Shown: positions 61,401-63,561 of the stretch, one piece after another
How positions within the stretch are numbered: position 1 is the stretch's first letter
Layout: every line of letters starts with the position of its first letter
Assembly (NCBI GenBank): GCA_013397845.1
Contig: VZTG01001095.1
Span: 1 to 64,000 of the forward strand
DNA: 64,000 bases
Source: Melanocharis versteri
Taxonomy: Eukaryota > Chordata > Aves > Passeriformes > Melanocharitidae
Reading direction: 5' to 3'
The notes under the pieces: model-generated
What the model was told of the DNA's origin: nothing
What the model saw: only the letters and a program-made list of their open reading frames with translations
The model's database searches: none
Program-made: the position numbers and the translations under genes

Positions 61401-63561
61401 TAGCATCTCCCTGAAGTCAGTCAGTAACTGTACCCTGTTGTTTCTTTTGGACACGAAAACAGAATCAATATGTTTAAAATGTATATGTCAAAAGCAGTTG
61501 ACTTTACTGTTTTATATTAATGGCAATTATTTTAATTTTAATTTAAAGAAAGATTTAGATTCCTCCTTTCCCTGAGTAAAAACACTATGGAAAACCAAAT
61601 AGATACATTTAAATTAAACTATACTATTATCACTCAGGAAAAACTGAAAAACCTTTTCGTGCTACAGTACTCTTTGCAATTCTGTCTTCACAAAGAACAC
61701 GTCTTCAGCAGCAACCATTTCACACATTTGGAACAAATCAGGTATTGATACTGACCAAGTATATTAAAAAAGTATGATCACCAAACTAAAATAGAAAATA
61801 ATTTTAGTTGAAAGGTATCAGAAAGGCTAAAGCTATCTTAAGCATTAGATAAATTTCAGAGCTGCTGTATAACACAGTGCAGATACTTAATGTGCCTTCA
61901 GCTGCTTAACAGACAGATATGGACATAAGGAAATTAAACTACTGATAAAAAAATGCTGTAAGATAAAGGTGAAACTATTAACATGCCACATAAATTTTTA
62001 ATTTTGCTTCATGGTTGGTTGCTGATCTGTGGCATCACAGAATTATCAGTGGCATTTGAAACTGAAGGAATCTATTATGGTAGCAGATGGTAGGCAACTG
62101 GAAAGTAAACTGAACCAAACAGAAAACTAGCATCAGTCAGGCAAGATGGTTGACTTCAAACACATCATAAGGACTTCAGTTAGAAAGGATGTACTTAAGA
62201 GGTCATAAGAGTTTCCAAACTGGAAAGCATTATGAGATTTTTTTTTCCAAAATAATCTAATAATAGTAGAAACTCATGTCTTTCTCTCTCATAATGATTA
62301 AAAACCTAAAAATTAATTATGTTTATTTCAATCCCCTCAAAAAAGGAATCCAGTTTATATACTGCATATATGGTGGCCACCACCATGGAAAATTTAATGT
62401 TTAAAAACAGCAACTTCCAGCCAGTATCAAGTGAATTCACATCAAATGTGGTGTTGATAATGATGATGGTTTAATTATAAGGGAGGGAGAAACTGTAACA
62501 GAACCCAGAAGAAACAAGTGCTGCGCAGCACAATCGCTCACCACTTGCTGACCAATACCCAGCCCATTTCCAAACAATGACCAACTGCCTTCCAGGTAAC
62601 TCCCCCAGTTTATACACTGGAGATGACATACTATGGTATGGAATGTTCTTTTGGCCAGTTCAGGTCAGCTGTCCTGGACATGCTCCTTCCCAGCTTTTTG
62701 TGCAGCTCCTCACTAGCAGGGCATGAGGCACACAAAAGTCTTTCACTCAGGCAAAGGCAGCAACAGCCAAACCATCCTTGTGTTATCAACATTATTCTTA
62801 TCCTGAATCCAAAACACAGAACTCCACCAGATACTAAGAAGAAAATGAACTCCCTCCAAGATGACATACAGTCTCAAAAGTTAGGAGAAGTACAGGAAAA
62901 AAACTGTTCTAGGAAATTTTAAGCCTTACTCTTCAGTTTATCTAATAAAATAAATTTTCTTAATAAAAATAATTTGGGAGGTTTACAAAAAAAACAAACG
63001 GTATTGCAAGTGCCAGTGTGACTGAGGCTCTATTAACAGAAGTTACACAATTCCAAATTCTAGAAAACTTTGCTTAACTACAAAAACTAACAATGTGGAA
63101 TCAAGGCCCTTCAAAGCTTAGTTAGCCTTGCCATTAGTTTGATTGTGTCTAAAATTTCTCCTGAAGTTTTCCTTATGAACATCTTACCTCAGGAATACAT
63201 GCTCCAGTGAAGCCAAATAAACCATTAGCATTATCACTTTTCTGTATTCTTAATCTCGCTGTTGTGTTTTCTTCTGAAATTCGAGCTCCACCACACACAG
63301 AAATGAGCTTTAGGATGAATAACTCCTCTCCTTCTTCCTCTTTGTCATCCTTTGCAGACACAATGAATGATTTATTGGTTTCTCCTTGCTGATACTCCAA
63401 ATAACCAGAGACAGGGTGTATGTCACTCTTCGCAGGAGTTGCATGGAGTTCATAGATCTCTGCTTGTGTCAATTTTCTCTCATAAAGCCTTACATCCTGC
63501 ATTAGACCCGCGTACCTGCTGTCACCATTGATTCCTGCTCCAATTCTCACTATTCCTGGAC
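742..63561 (-). CDS. ADGRV1: ADGRV1 (VLGR1/GPR98), middle of ectodomain, 54 exons, partial at both ends
   Basis: This is the very large adhesion G-protein-coupled receptor whose ectodomain forms the ankle links of hair-cell stereocilia and lies in the periciliary membrane complex of photoreceptors with usherin, whirlin and PDZD7 (family knowledge). Fifty-four exons were chained by GT/AG sites and matching phase, giving about 11.4 kb of open coding sequence. They encode the end of a laminin-G-like domain, about 25 Calx-beta units (hallmarks: V.R..G..G.V.V, F..GE, DD..PE..E, GGA.LG, NDDPYG) and an EPTP/EAR propeller. The signal peptide, GPS and 7TM parts are outside. The gene looks intact and functional. 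Introns not listed separately (under about 900 bp) show only AT-rich sequence with no recognised feature. Confidence 0.96.
1590..3186. other. ADGRV1 intron, 1.6 kb
   Basis: Unique-looking AT-rich sequence. No exon, repeat or RNA gene recognised. Confidence 0.6.
3187..3322 (-). CDS. ADGRV1: ADGRV1 exon: divergent Calx-beta half without calcium box
   Basis: The exon is 136 bp, phase 1 to 2. It encodes [20 protein letters not shown], then [17 protein letters not shown] and VSGGARL. Where other units have DDxPE it has TPSLNKPE, so calcium binding here is doubtful. Confidence 0.92.
3702..3873 (-). CDS. ADGRV1: ADGRV1 exon: Calx-beta N-terminal half
   Basis: The exon is 172 bp, phase 0 to 1. It reads [35 protein letters not shown], then GNITPPFG. 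The acceptor is tttccacag and the donor gtgagt. Confidence 0.94.
4090..4305 (-). mobile_element. Solo LTR of an endogenous retrovirus, 216 bp, 5-bp TSD
   Basis: This CpG-richer island sits in an AT-rich intron. On the minus strand it begins TGTCACGATC and ends CTCTTACA, so it has TG...CA termini. It is flanked by an identical 5-bp direct repeat, caatt, at 4085-4089 and 4306-4310. No internal retroviral sequence is present, so this is a solo LTR left by recombination. An inverted pair TCACGA/TCGTGA lies near its minus-strand 5' end. One base is undetermined (n at 4217). Confidence 0.85.
4441..4488. repeat. (CT)n/(AT)n compound microsatellite
   Basis: A run of CT dinucleotides passes directly into AT dinucleotides, then gtacatgtac. 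It lies in the intron between exons 3702-3873 and 5354-5497. Confidence 0.9.
5354..5497 (-). CDS. ADGRV1: ADGRV1 exon: degenerate Calx-beta end
   Basis: This exon has 48 codons, phase 0 to 0. It reads [20 protein letters not shown], then [20 protein letters not shown]. No DDxPE box is present. The acceptor is tctcaaag and the donor gtcagt. Confidence 0.92.
6252..6725 (-). CDS. ADGRV1: ADGRV1 exon: 474-bp, 1.5 Calx-beta units
   Basis: This exon has 158 codons, phase 0 to 0. It reads [20 protein letters not shown], then [23 protein letters not shown] and VFANDDPYG. The next unit follows: [27 protein letters not shown] and LTIKDGASF. Confidence 0.95.
7573..7722 (-). CDS. ADGRV1: ADGRV1 exon: Calx-beta start
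   Basis: This exon has 50 codons, phase 0 to 0. It reads [20 protein letters not shown], then [23 protein letters not shown] is the closing turn of the previous unit. Confidence 0.94.
8380..8831 (+). mobile_element. Degraded LTR-like element (left edge uncertain)
   Basis: The right part reads like the 3' end of avian ERV LTRs: a T-rich tract, ttcttatcttgactcaaa, a CCCTC..GAGGGGG stretch, then ccagccgagtttaaacc and terminal aaaaca. It is much diverged, no target duplication was found, and the left boundary is a guess from the GC shift. Confidence 0.45.
9139..9378 (-). CDS. ADGRV1: ADGRV1 exon: Calx-beta second half
   Basis: This exon has 80 codons, phase 0 to 0. It reads [20 protein letters not shown], then [19 protein letters not shown] and [14 protein letters not shown]. 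The acidic box is HEEVEVQE rather than DDxPE. The donor is gtaagt. Confidence 0.94.
9379..10472. other. ADGRV1 intron, 1.1 kb
   Basis: AT-rich, nothing recognised. Confidence 0.55.
10473..10689 (-). CDS. ADGRV1: ADGRV1 exon: Calx-beta end and next core
   Basis: The exon is 217 bp, phase 2 to 0. It reads [20 protein letters not shown], then [31 protein letters not shown] and [14 protein letters not shown]. It is more GC-rich than its neighbours. Confidence 0.94.
11202..11400 (-). CDS. ADGRV1: ADGRV1 exon: Calx-beta core
   Basis: The exon is 199 bp, phase 1 to 2. It reads [20 protein letters not shown], then [18 protein letters not shown] and ISIINDEE. It is separated from the previous exon by an intron of only 93 bp. 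Confidence 0.94.
11494..11642 (-). CDS. ADGRV1: ADGRV1 exon: Calx-beta end
   Basis: The exon is 149 bp, phase 2 to 1. It reads [20 protein letters not shown], then [20 protein letters not shown]. The acceptor ends in AAG (ttgcaag). Confidence 0.94.
12155..12387 (-). CDS. ADGRV1: ADGRV1 exon: Calx-beta core and calcium box
   Basis: The exon is 233 bp, phase 0 to 2. It reads [36 protein letters not shown], then [14 protein letters not shown]. The acceptor is tccctcag and the donor gtaaagt. Confidence 0.95.
12653..12838 (-). CDS. ADGRV1: ADGRV1 exon: Calx-beta calcium-box half
   Basis: This exon has 62 codons, phase 0 to 0. It reads [20 protein letters not shown], then [25 protein letters not shown] and [16 protein letters not shown]. 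The gtattg donor is weak. The frame runs only a few codons beyond it to a stop. Confidence 0.9.
12977..13115 (-). CDS. ADGRV1: ADGRV1 exon: Calx-beta core, 139 bp
   Basis: The exon is phase 2 to 0, between cctgcag and gtatat. It encodes [20 protein letters not shown], then [20 protein letters not shown]. Confidence 0.92.
13116..14268. other. ADGRV1 intron, 1.2 kb
   Basis: No exon or repeat recognised. The short open frames here have no Calx-beta similarity. Confidence 0.55.
14269..14392 (-). CDS. ADGRV1: ADGRV1 exon: Calx-beta end and next start
   Basis: The exon is 124 bp, phase 1 to 2. It reads [20 protein letters not shown], then [20 protein letters not shown]. The acceptor is cttcatag and the donor gtgggt. 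Confidence 0.93.
14677..14794 (-). CDS. ADGRV1: ADGRV1 exon: 118-bp Calx-beta exon
   Basis: The exon is phase 0 to 1. It reads [20 protein letters not shown], then [20 protein letters not shown]. Its calcium box is degenerate (QDGLLEGNE). Confidence 0.93.
14795..16062. other. ADGRV1 intron, 1.3 kb
   Basis: AT-rich, with a poly-T run near 15641-15655. No other feature seen. Confidence 0.55.
16063..16227 (-). CDS. ADGRV1: ADGRV1 exon: Calx-beta N-terminal half
   Basis: This exon has 55 codons, phase 0 to 0. It reads [20 protein letters not shown], then [14 protein letters not shown] and [11 protein letters not shown]. The acceptor is tccatcag and the donor gtattt. Confidence 0.94.
16862..17041 (-). 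CDS. ADGRV1: ADGRV1 exon: Calx-beta second half
   Basis: This exon has 60 codons, phase 0 to 0. It reads [20 protein letters not shown], then [22 protein letters not shown] and FGFEEKN. The calcium box lacks the usual PE (DDSEVEFLE). Confidence 0.94.
17777..17959 (-). CDS. ADGRV1: ADGRV1 exon: Calx-beta N-terminal half
   Basis: This exon has 61 codons, phase 0 to 0. It reads [36 protein letters not shown], then NLTFADGQ. The acceptor is aatgtacag and the donor gtgtgt. Confidence 0.94.
18367..18540 (-). CDS. ADGRV1: ADGRV1 exon: Calx-beta calcium-box exon, 174 bp
   Basis: This exon has 58 codons, phase 0 to 0, between a T-rich tract with cag and gtaaat. It encodes [20 protein letters not shown], then [19 protein letters not shown] and [15 protein letters not shown]. 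Confidence 0.93.
19121..19329 (-). CDS. ADGRV1: ADGRV1 exon: Calx-beta core
   Basis: The exon is 209 bp, phase 1 to 0. It reads [46 protein letters not shown] and VIVTILP. A CR1 element ends only about 46 bp upstream of its acceptor. The donor is gtgagt. Confidence 0.94.
19376..20400 (-). mobile_element. CR1 LINE fragment, sense to ADGRV1
   Basis: The plus strand begins tcatagaatatgctgagttgg and continues aagggaccca, then runs through blocks typical of avian CR1 3' regions (cacttcttgaactctgtcagg; cctcatatccaacctaaa; tccaggttgaac). On the minus strand the element ends in the CR1 octamer-like attctatga. Its ORF2 remnants are broken. It ends about 46 bp from the splice acceptor of the exon at 19329. 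The far edge is approximate. Confidence 0.9.
20401..21919. other. Rest of intron upstream of the 21920 exon
   Basis: No coding match. It contains a TA-rich microsatellite at 21774-21840. The rest is AT-rich with no recognised element. Confidence 0.55.
21774..21840. repeat. TA/CATA-rich microsatellite
   Basis: Interrupted runs of ta, cata and tatata motifs lie about 80 bp from the donor of the exon at 21920. Confidence 0.85.
21920..22175 (-). CDS. ADGRV1: ADGRV1 exon: Calx-beta calcium-box half and next start
   Basis: The exon is 256 bp, phase 0 to 1. It reads [20 protein letters not shown], then [23 protein letters not shown] and [16 protein letters not shown]. The acceptor is aactttag and the donor gtaagtc. 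Confidence 0.94.
22298..23853 (-). mobile_element. CR1 LINE fragment split by a nested CR1
   Basis: The left part (22298-22641) starts atagaatcatagaatatgag and reads as antisense CR1 to aaggtctcccc. The same element resumes near 23150 with caaggttgaacagttctctc and runs to gtagacaatgg. The sequence between is a second CR1 in the opposite orientation. On the minus strand the 3' end carries two octamers (attctatgattctata). Confidence 0.85.
22642..23149 (+). mobile_element. CR1 LINE fragment (ORF2 C-terminus) nested in an older CR1
   Basis: The plus strand reads agcctggagaagaggagg, acaactgcctgaaaggtggt and gaggtggtggagtcaccatc, the conserved end of CR1 ORF2. A partial frame translates to CR1-like [20 protein letters not shown] with a broken 5' part. 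The octamer-like tail gattcatgactgtgat follows. The 7-bp string attttct occurs near both edges and may be the target duplication. Confidence 0.85.
23854..24950. other. Rest of intron between exons 21920 and 24951
   Basis: A T-run followed by caggcttcg (24369 onward) looks like an acceptor, but the open frame after it is on the plus strand and has no family match. Nothing else recognised. Confidence 0.5.
24951..25097 (-). CDS. ADGRV1: ADGRV1 exon: Calx-beta N-terminal half
   Basis: This exon has 49 codons, phase 0 to 0. It reads [20 protein letters not shown], then [14 protein letters not shown] and DVFPASGM. The donor gtatct is weak, and the frame stays open for about 30 codons past it. The next exon begins ITFSEGQ, which fits only this donor. 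Confidence 0.92.
26065..26269 (-). CDS. ADGRV1: ADGRV1 exon: second half of the split Calx-beta unit
   Basis: The exon is 205 bp, phase 2 to 0. It reads [20 protein letters not shown], then [20 protein letters not shown] and PSNDNAYG. It picks up at the F..GE strand, so its first half must be the exon at 30918-31042. A second GT lies 14 bp beyond the donor used, but it would break frame. Confidence 0.94.
26726..26948 (-). CDS. ADGRV1: ADGRV1 exon: last EPTP/EAR repeat
   Basis: The exon is 223 bp, phase 1 to 2. It reads [35 protein letters not shown], then [18 protein letters not shown]. The donor is gtaggt. Confidence 0.94.
27128..27247 (-). CDS. ADGRV1: ADGRV1 exon: EPTP/EAR repeat
   Basis: The exon is 120 bp, phase 1 to 1. 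It reads [20 protein letters not shown], then [17 protein letters not shown]. The acceptor is cacttgtag and the donor gtaagat. Confidence 0.94.
   Translation of the reverse strand, partial: KLGIPKFLSGRQGSLPSDTFNLFQSLLSEISMFSCLLQV
27927..28179 (-). CDS. ADGRV1: ADGRV1 exon: two EPTP/EAR repeats
   Basis: The exon is 253 bp, phase 0 to 1. It reads [35 protein letters not shown] and [17 protein letters not shown], then [10 protein letters not shown]. Two W-containing blades are visible. Confidence 0.95.
28673..28780 (-). CDS. ADGRV1: ADGRV1 exon: 108-bp EPTP/EAR repeat exon
   Basis: This exon has 36 codons, phase 0 to 0, read from splice sites (acceptor ccttgtag, donor gttaga). It encodes [20 protein letters not shown], then [16 protein letters not shown]. 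The YLVFVSDN strand is typical of an EAR blade. Confidence 0.92.
29091..29514 (-). mobile_element. LTR insertion, 424 bp, with 5-bp TSD
   Basis: The element is flanked by ataac at 29086-29090 and 29515-29519. The minus strand begins TGTCCTGGTTTAGGCCAGGA and the plus strand begins TGTCATAGTTTAGG, so the ends are TG...CA and form a near-perfect 14-bp inverted pair. Internal text such as gggttgagataaggacaatt is typical of bird ERV LTRs as I remember them. No retroviral genes are present. Confidence 0.82.
29666..29809 (-). CDS. ADGRV1: ADGRV1 exon: EPTP/EAR repeat
   Basis: This exon has 48 codons, phase 0 to 0. It reads [20 protein letters not shown], then [10 protein letters not shown] and [12 protein letters not shown]. 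An intron of only about 80 bp separates it from the preceding exon. Confidence 0.93.
29892..30058 (-). CDS. ADGRV1: ADGRV1 exon: EPTP/EAR propeller, first repeat
   Basis: The exon is 167 bp, phase 1 to 0. [20 protein letters not shown], then [17 protein letters not shown]: the Y.W.G.F pattern marks an EPTP (EAR) blade as in LGI1 and VLGR1. The acceptor is attgcag and the donor gtaaatg. Confidence 0.94.
30155..30275 (-). mobile_element. Short CR1 3'-end fragment
   Basis: Plus-strand aatcacagaatattccgagt, gaaagggacccacaaggatc and atcaagtccaactc match the CR1 3' UTR in antisense. On the minus strand it ends attctgtgattt. Only the last ~120 bp survive. Confidence 0.82.
30918..31042 (-). CDS. ADGRV1: ADGRV1 exon: first half of a split Calx-beta unit
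   Basis: The exon is 125 bp, phase 2 to 1. It encodes [20 protein letters not shown], then [20 protein letters not shown]. The acceptor is caaatttag and the donor gtacgt. The EPTP propeller follows directly, and the matching second half of this Calx-beta unit appears only at 26269. Confidence 0.93.
31322..32150 (-). mobile_element. CR1 LINE fragment, sense to ADGRV1
   Basis: The plus strand carries the CR1 antisense text tcatagaatggtttgggttg, gccttgaacacctccaggga and accccagagctggaggcagt. The minus-strand frame translates to the CR1 ORF2 end ([20 protein letters not shown]) and then runs into the 3' UTR, with frameshifts upstream. It lies in the intron between exons 30918-31042 and 32518-32693. 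Confidence 0.9.
32518..32693 (-). CDS. ADGRV1: ADGRV1 exon: Calx-beta calcium-box half
   Basis: The exon is 176 bp, phase 0 to 2. It reads [20 protein letters not shown], then [21 protein letters not shown] and LFSIYSVTN. The closing motif has QNQAPLG where most units have NDDPYG. The donor is gtacaaa. Confidence 0.94.
32694..34153. other. ADGRV1 intron, 1.5 kb
   Basis: AT-rich, no exon or named repeat seen. Confidence 0.55.
34154..34416 (-). CDS. ADGRV1: ADGRV1 exon: Calx-beta end and next start
   Basis: The exon is 263 bp, phase 1 to 0. It reads [20 protein letters not shown], then [20 protein letters not shown] and [12 protein letters not shown]. The acceptor ends in AAG (ctcaaaag), which is less common than CAG. 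Confidence 0.94.
34838..34979 (-). CDS. ADGRV1: ADGRV1 exon: Calx-beta calcium-box exon
   Basis: The exon is 142 bp, phase 0 to 1. It encodes [20 protein letters not shown], then [19 protein letters not shown] and LLLGENTT. The acceptor is attctag and the donor gtaaaac. Confidence 0.93.
35505..35643 (-). CDS. ADGRV1: ADGRV1 exon: Calx-beta N-terminal half
   Basis: The exon is 139 bp, phase 2 to 0. It reads [39 protein letters not shown] and DFNVISR. The acceptor is ttttttag and the donor gtaagaa. Confidence 0.94.
36263..36341 (-). CDS. ADGRV1: ADGRV1 exon: 79-bp linker exon
   Basis: This short exon (phase 1 to 2) lies between ctattttag and gtaagtc. It encodes [16 protein letters not shown], then [10 protein letters not shown]. 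It closes one Calx-beta unit and opens the next. Large introns lie on the 3' genomic side. Confidence 0.91.
36342..38844. other. ADGRV1 intron, 2.5 kb
   Basis: No coding match on the minus strand between the 79-bp and 94-bp exons, and no repeat I can name. Confidence 0.55.
38845..38938 (-). CDS. ADGRV1: ADGRV1 exon: 94-bp calcium-box exon
   Basis: The exon reads [20 protein letters not shown], then [12 protein letters not shown], phase 0 to 1. The acceptor is tttttag and the donor gtaaaac. Confidence 0.93.
39475..39638 (-). CDS. ADGRV1: ADGRV1 exon: Calx-beta middle
   Basis: The exon is 164 bp, phase 1 to 0. It reads [20 protein letters not shown], then [14 protein letters not shown] and [16 protein letters not shown]. 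The acceptor is ttaaacag and the donor gtaaat. Confidence 0.95.
39639..40807. other. ADGRV1 intron, 1.2 kb
   Basis: AT-rich, nothing recognised. Confidence 0.55.
40808..40987 (-). CDS. ADGRV1: ADGRV1 exon: Calx-beta end and next start
   Basis: The exon is 180 bp, phase 1 to 1. It reads [20 protein letters not shown], then [29 protein letters not shown] and [10 protein letters not shown]. The donor is gtttgta. Confidence 0.95.
41890..41989 (-). CDS. ADGRV1: ADGRV1 exon: 100-bp calcium-box exon
   Basis: The exon translates to [20 protein letters not shown] and [14 protein letters not shown], phase 0 to 1. The acceptor is atttatag and the donor gtaatg. The LLDDHIPEE box marks the Calx-beta calcium site. 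Confidence 0.93.
42229..42359 (-). CDS. ADGRV1: ADGRV1 exon: Calx-beta strands B-D, 131 bp
   Basis: This exon was found by reading splice sites on the minus strand: acceptor ccctag, donor gtgagt. It translates to [20 protein letters not shown], then [18 protein letters not shown] and LFFPE, phase 1 to 0, exactly filling the gap between the flanking exons. Confidence 0.93.
42360..46684. other. Largest ADGRV1 intron in the window, 4.3 kb
   Basis: Very AT-rich from about 42870 to 43330. A somewhat GC-richer block at about 44760-45060 may be an old repeat but is unclassified. No exon is expected here, because the phases of 46685-46894 and 42229-42359 fit each other. Confidence 0.6.
46685..46894 (-). 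CDS. ADGRV1: ADGRV1 exon: Calx-beta calcium-box half
   Basis: The exon is 210 bp, phase 1 to 1. It reads [20 protein letters not shown], then [17 protein letters not shown] and [13 protein letters not shown]. The acceptor is acttgtag and the donor gtgggt. A 4.3-kb intron follows it. Confidence 0.94.
46895..48118. other. ADGRV1 intron, 1.2 kb
   Basis: AT-rich, nothing recognised apart from a poly-T run near 48031. Confidence 0.55.
48119..48930 (-). CDS. ADGRV1: ADGRV1 exon: 812-bp exon, Calx-beta with PAN-like insert
   Basis: This exon is phase 2 to 1. [20 protein letters not shown] continues a Calx-beta unit. About 90 residues then intervene, with four cysteines in the pattern C-A-T-Q-C, C, LC-LW. 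The unit resumes with [26 protein letters not shown] and NGDAFG. A second unit follows ([37 protein letters not shown]). The donor is gtgaggc after GCTGAAG. Confidence 0.95.
48612..48764 (-). other. Cysteine-bearing PAN/apple-like insert inside a Calx-beta unit
   Basis: The coded segment runs from [19 protein letters not shown] to LCLW and WTYKKN. Its four cysteines and the [13 protein letters not shown] core resemble PAN/apple modules, and they stand out in an ectodomain with few cysteines. The domain name is inferred. The insert is also present in the human protein as I remember it, so it is ancestral. Confidence 0.5.
49620..49671. repeat. (CCAAA)n and (AAC)n simple repeat
   Basis: Plus-strand aaaccaaaccaaaccaaacc followed by acaacaacaacaac. 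It lies just downstream, in transcript sense, of the exon at 49708-49889. Confidence 0.9.
49708..49889 (-). CDS. ADGRV1: ADGRV1 exon: Calx-beta end and next start
   Basis: The exon is 182 bp, phase 0 to 2. It reads [19 protein letters not shown], then [10 protein letters not shown] and the next strand A ([15 protein letters not shown]). The acceptor ends in GAG rather than the usual CAG/TAG, behind a long T-rich tract. The donor is gtttgta. Confidence 0.92.
50085..50329 (-). CDS. ADGRV1: ADGRV1 exon: Calx-beta N-terminal two thirds
   Basis: The exon is 245 bp, phase 1 to 0. It contains [41 protein letters not shown] and ADDVPEVEE. Two AGs are close together at the 5' end. The upstream one (atatgtcag, edge at 50329) was chosen because only it keeps phase with the previous exon. 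Confidence 0.92.
50704..51030 (-). mobile_element. CR1 LINE 3'-end fragment, sense to ADGRV1
   Basis: The plus strand reads aatcacagaatcacagaatg, then ggttggaagggaccact and cctgttccagtgcaccatca. On the minus strand it ends in two octamers, attctgtgattctgtg. It lies between exons 50085-50329 and 51196-51411. Confidence 0.88.
51196..51411 (-). CDS. ADGRV1: ADGRV1 exon: Calx-beta calcium-box half
   Basis: The exon is 216 bp, phase 1 to 1. It reads [20 protein letters not shown], then [19 protein letters not shown] and IEASDDPFG. The acceptor is aaatctag and the donor gtaagg. Confidence 0.95.
51412..52629. other. ADGRV1 intron, 1.2 kb
   Basis: It holds a (GGTTT)n/(GTTTT)n tract at 51568-51630 and a G-rich run at 52366-52388. 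The rest is unremarkable. Confidence 0.6.
51568..51630. repeat. (GGTTT)n / (GTTTT)n simple repeat
   Basis: Plus-strand ttggtttggtttggtt and gttttgttttg. Its pentamer is the reverse complement of the one at 49620-49671. Confidence 0.9.
52630..52845 (-). CDS. ADGRV1: ADGRV1 exon: Calx-beta end and next start
   Basis: The exon is 216 bp, phase 1 to 1. It reads [19 protein letters not shown], then ANDDAFG, then strand A and core of the next unit ([19 protein letters not shown]). The acceptor is atatttcag and the donor gtaagaa. Confidence 0.95.
53105..53129. repeat. (ATTT)n microsatellite
   Basis: Short run of atttatttatttattt in the intron upstream of the 52845 exon edge in genomic order. Confidence 0.85.
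53763..54372 (-). CDS. ADGRV1: ADGRV1 exon: 610-bp exon with 1.5 Calx-beta units
   Basis: This is one of the longest exons here (phase 0 to 1). It contains [35 protein letters not shown] and LANDDPYG, then a second unit with [33 protein letters not shown] and [12 protein letters not shown]. It ends at gtaagtgtc inside the loop before SPRLG. Confidence 0.95.
54783..54922 (-). CDS. ADGRV1: ADGRV1 exon: Calx-beta end / next unit start
   Basis: The exon is 140 bp, phase 1 to 0. [21 protein letters not shown] closes one unit, and [19 protein letters not shown] opens the next. An AG acceptor inside ttaacag and a gttag donor flank it. Confidence 0.94.
54923..56176. other. ADGRV1 intron, 1.3 kb
   Basis: AT-rich with a short (AC)n at about 55490-55502. 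Nothing else recognised. Confidence 0.55.
56177..56257 (-). CDS. ADGRV1: ADGRV1 exon: 81-bp Gly/Ser-rich loop exon
   Basis: This small exon is phase 1 to 1. It encodes [20 protein letters not shown] and a short tail. The acceptor cttaaag just before TTGCTGAG was chosen because it restores frame and gives VAELF, as expected from the family. The insert lengthens the last loop of the Calx-beta unit and carries a Ser-Gly-Ser-Gly motif among acidic residues. Confidence 0.9.
56258..57684. other. ADGRV1 intron, 1.4 kb
   Basis: An atata-rich stretch lies at 56270-56310 near the acceptor of the 81-bp exon. No other feature seen. Confidence 0.55.
57685..57814 (-). CDS. ADGRV1: ADGRV1 exon: Calx-beta core
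   Basis: The exon is 130 bp, phase 0 to 1. Its translation contains [20 protein letters not shown], then [19 protein letters not shown]. The calcium box has TDNSIPELE in place of DDDIPE. The donor is gtaagac. Confidence 0.92.
58453..58655 (-). CDS. ADGRV1: ADGRV1 exon: start of next Calx-beta unit
   Basis: The exon is 203 bp, phase 1 to 0. It opens with [14 protein letters not shown], a proline-rich strand A, followed by [20 protein letters not shown], the typical V.R..G..G.V core of Calx-beta. The acceptor is gtctttcag and the donor gtatgg. Confidence 0.94.
59272..59452 (-). CDS. ADGRV1: ADGRV1 exon: Calx-beta calcium-box half
   Basis: The exon is 181 bp, phase 0 in and 1 out. It holds the acidic calcium-type box [13 protein letters not shown], then DGKLG and the closing motif KASDHPYG. 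It completes the unit begun at 61193. Confidence 0.94.
59453..61016. other. ADGRV1 intron, 1.6 kb
   Basis: An ATA/TG-rich low-complexity stretch lies at about 60710-60840. No exon or element recognised. Confidence 0.55.
61017..61193 (-). CDS. ADGRV1: ADGRV1 exon: Calx-beta N-terminal half
   Basis: This exon has 59 codons, phase 0 to 0. It carries [20 protein letters not shown] and, at its end, [12 protein letters not shown], the first strands of a Calx-beta unit. The acceptor is cttccag and the donor gtaaac. It continues directly into the DDDIPE exon at 59272. Confidence 0.94.
62452..62865 (-). mobile_element. Degraded ERV LTR, about 414 bp
   Basis: The minus strand begins TGTCATCTTGGAGGGAGTTC and continues with ttttcttcttagtatctgg and gttttggattcaggataag, matching the avian LTR type starting TGTCCTGGTTTCAG that I remember. 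It passes through accataccatagtatgtcat and ends with attaaaccatcatcattatc before CAACA. Clear target duplications were not found, so it is older than the two clean LTRs. Confidence 0.7.
63188..63561 (-). CDS. ADGRV1: ADGRV1 exon: end of laminin-G/pentraxin domain plus Calx-beta half
   Basis: The exon is 374 bp and ends in phase 0 before gtaagat. Its first third reads as the last strands of a LamG/pentraxin-like domain ([20 protein letters not shown], then [13 protein letters not shown]). Next come [22 protein letters not shown] and KSDNANG, the C-terminal half of a Calx-beta unit. Most of the LamG domain must be on exons above 64000. Confidence 0.95.

Noticed and set aside
62623..62922. 99-residue plus-strand open frame
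   Set aside because: It lies in the antisense of a degraded LTR; no start context or family match.
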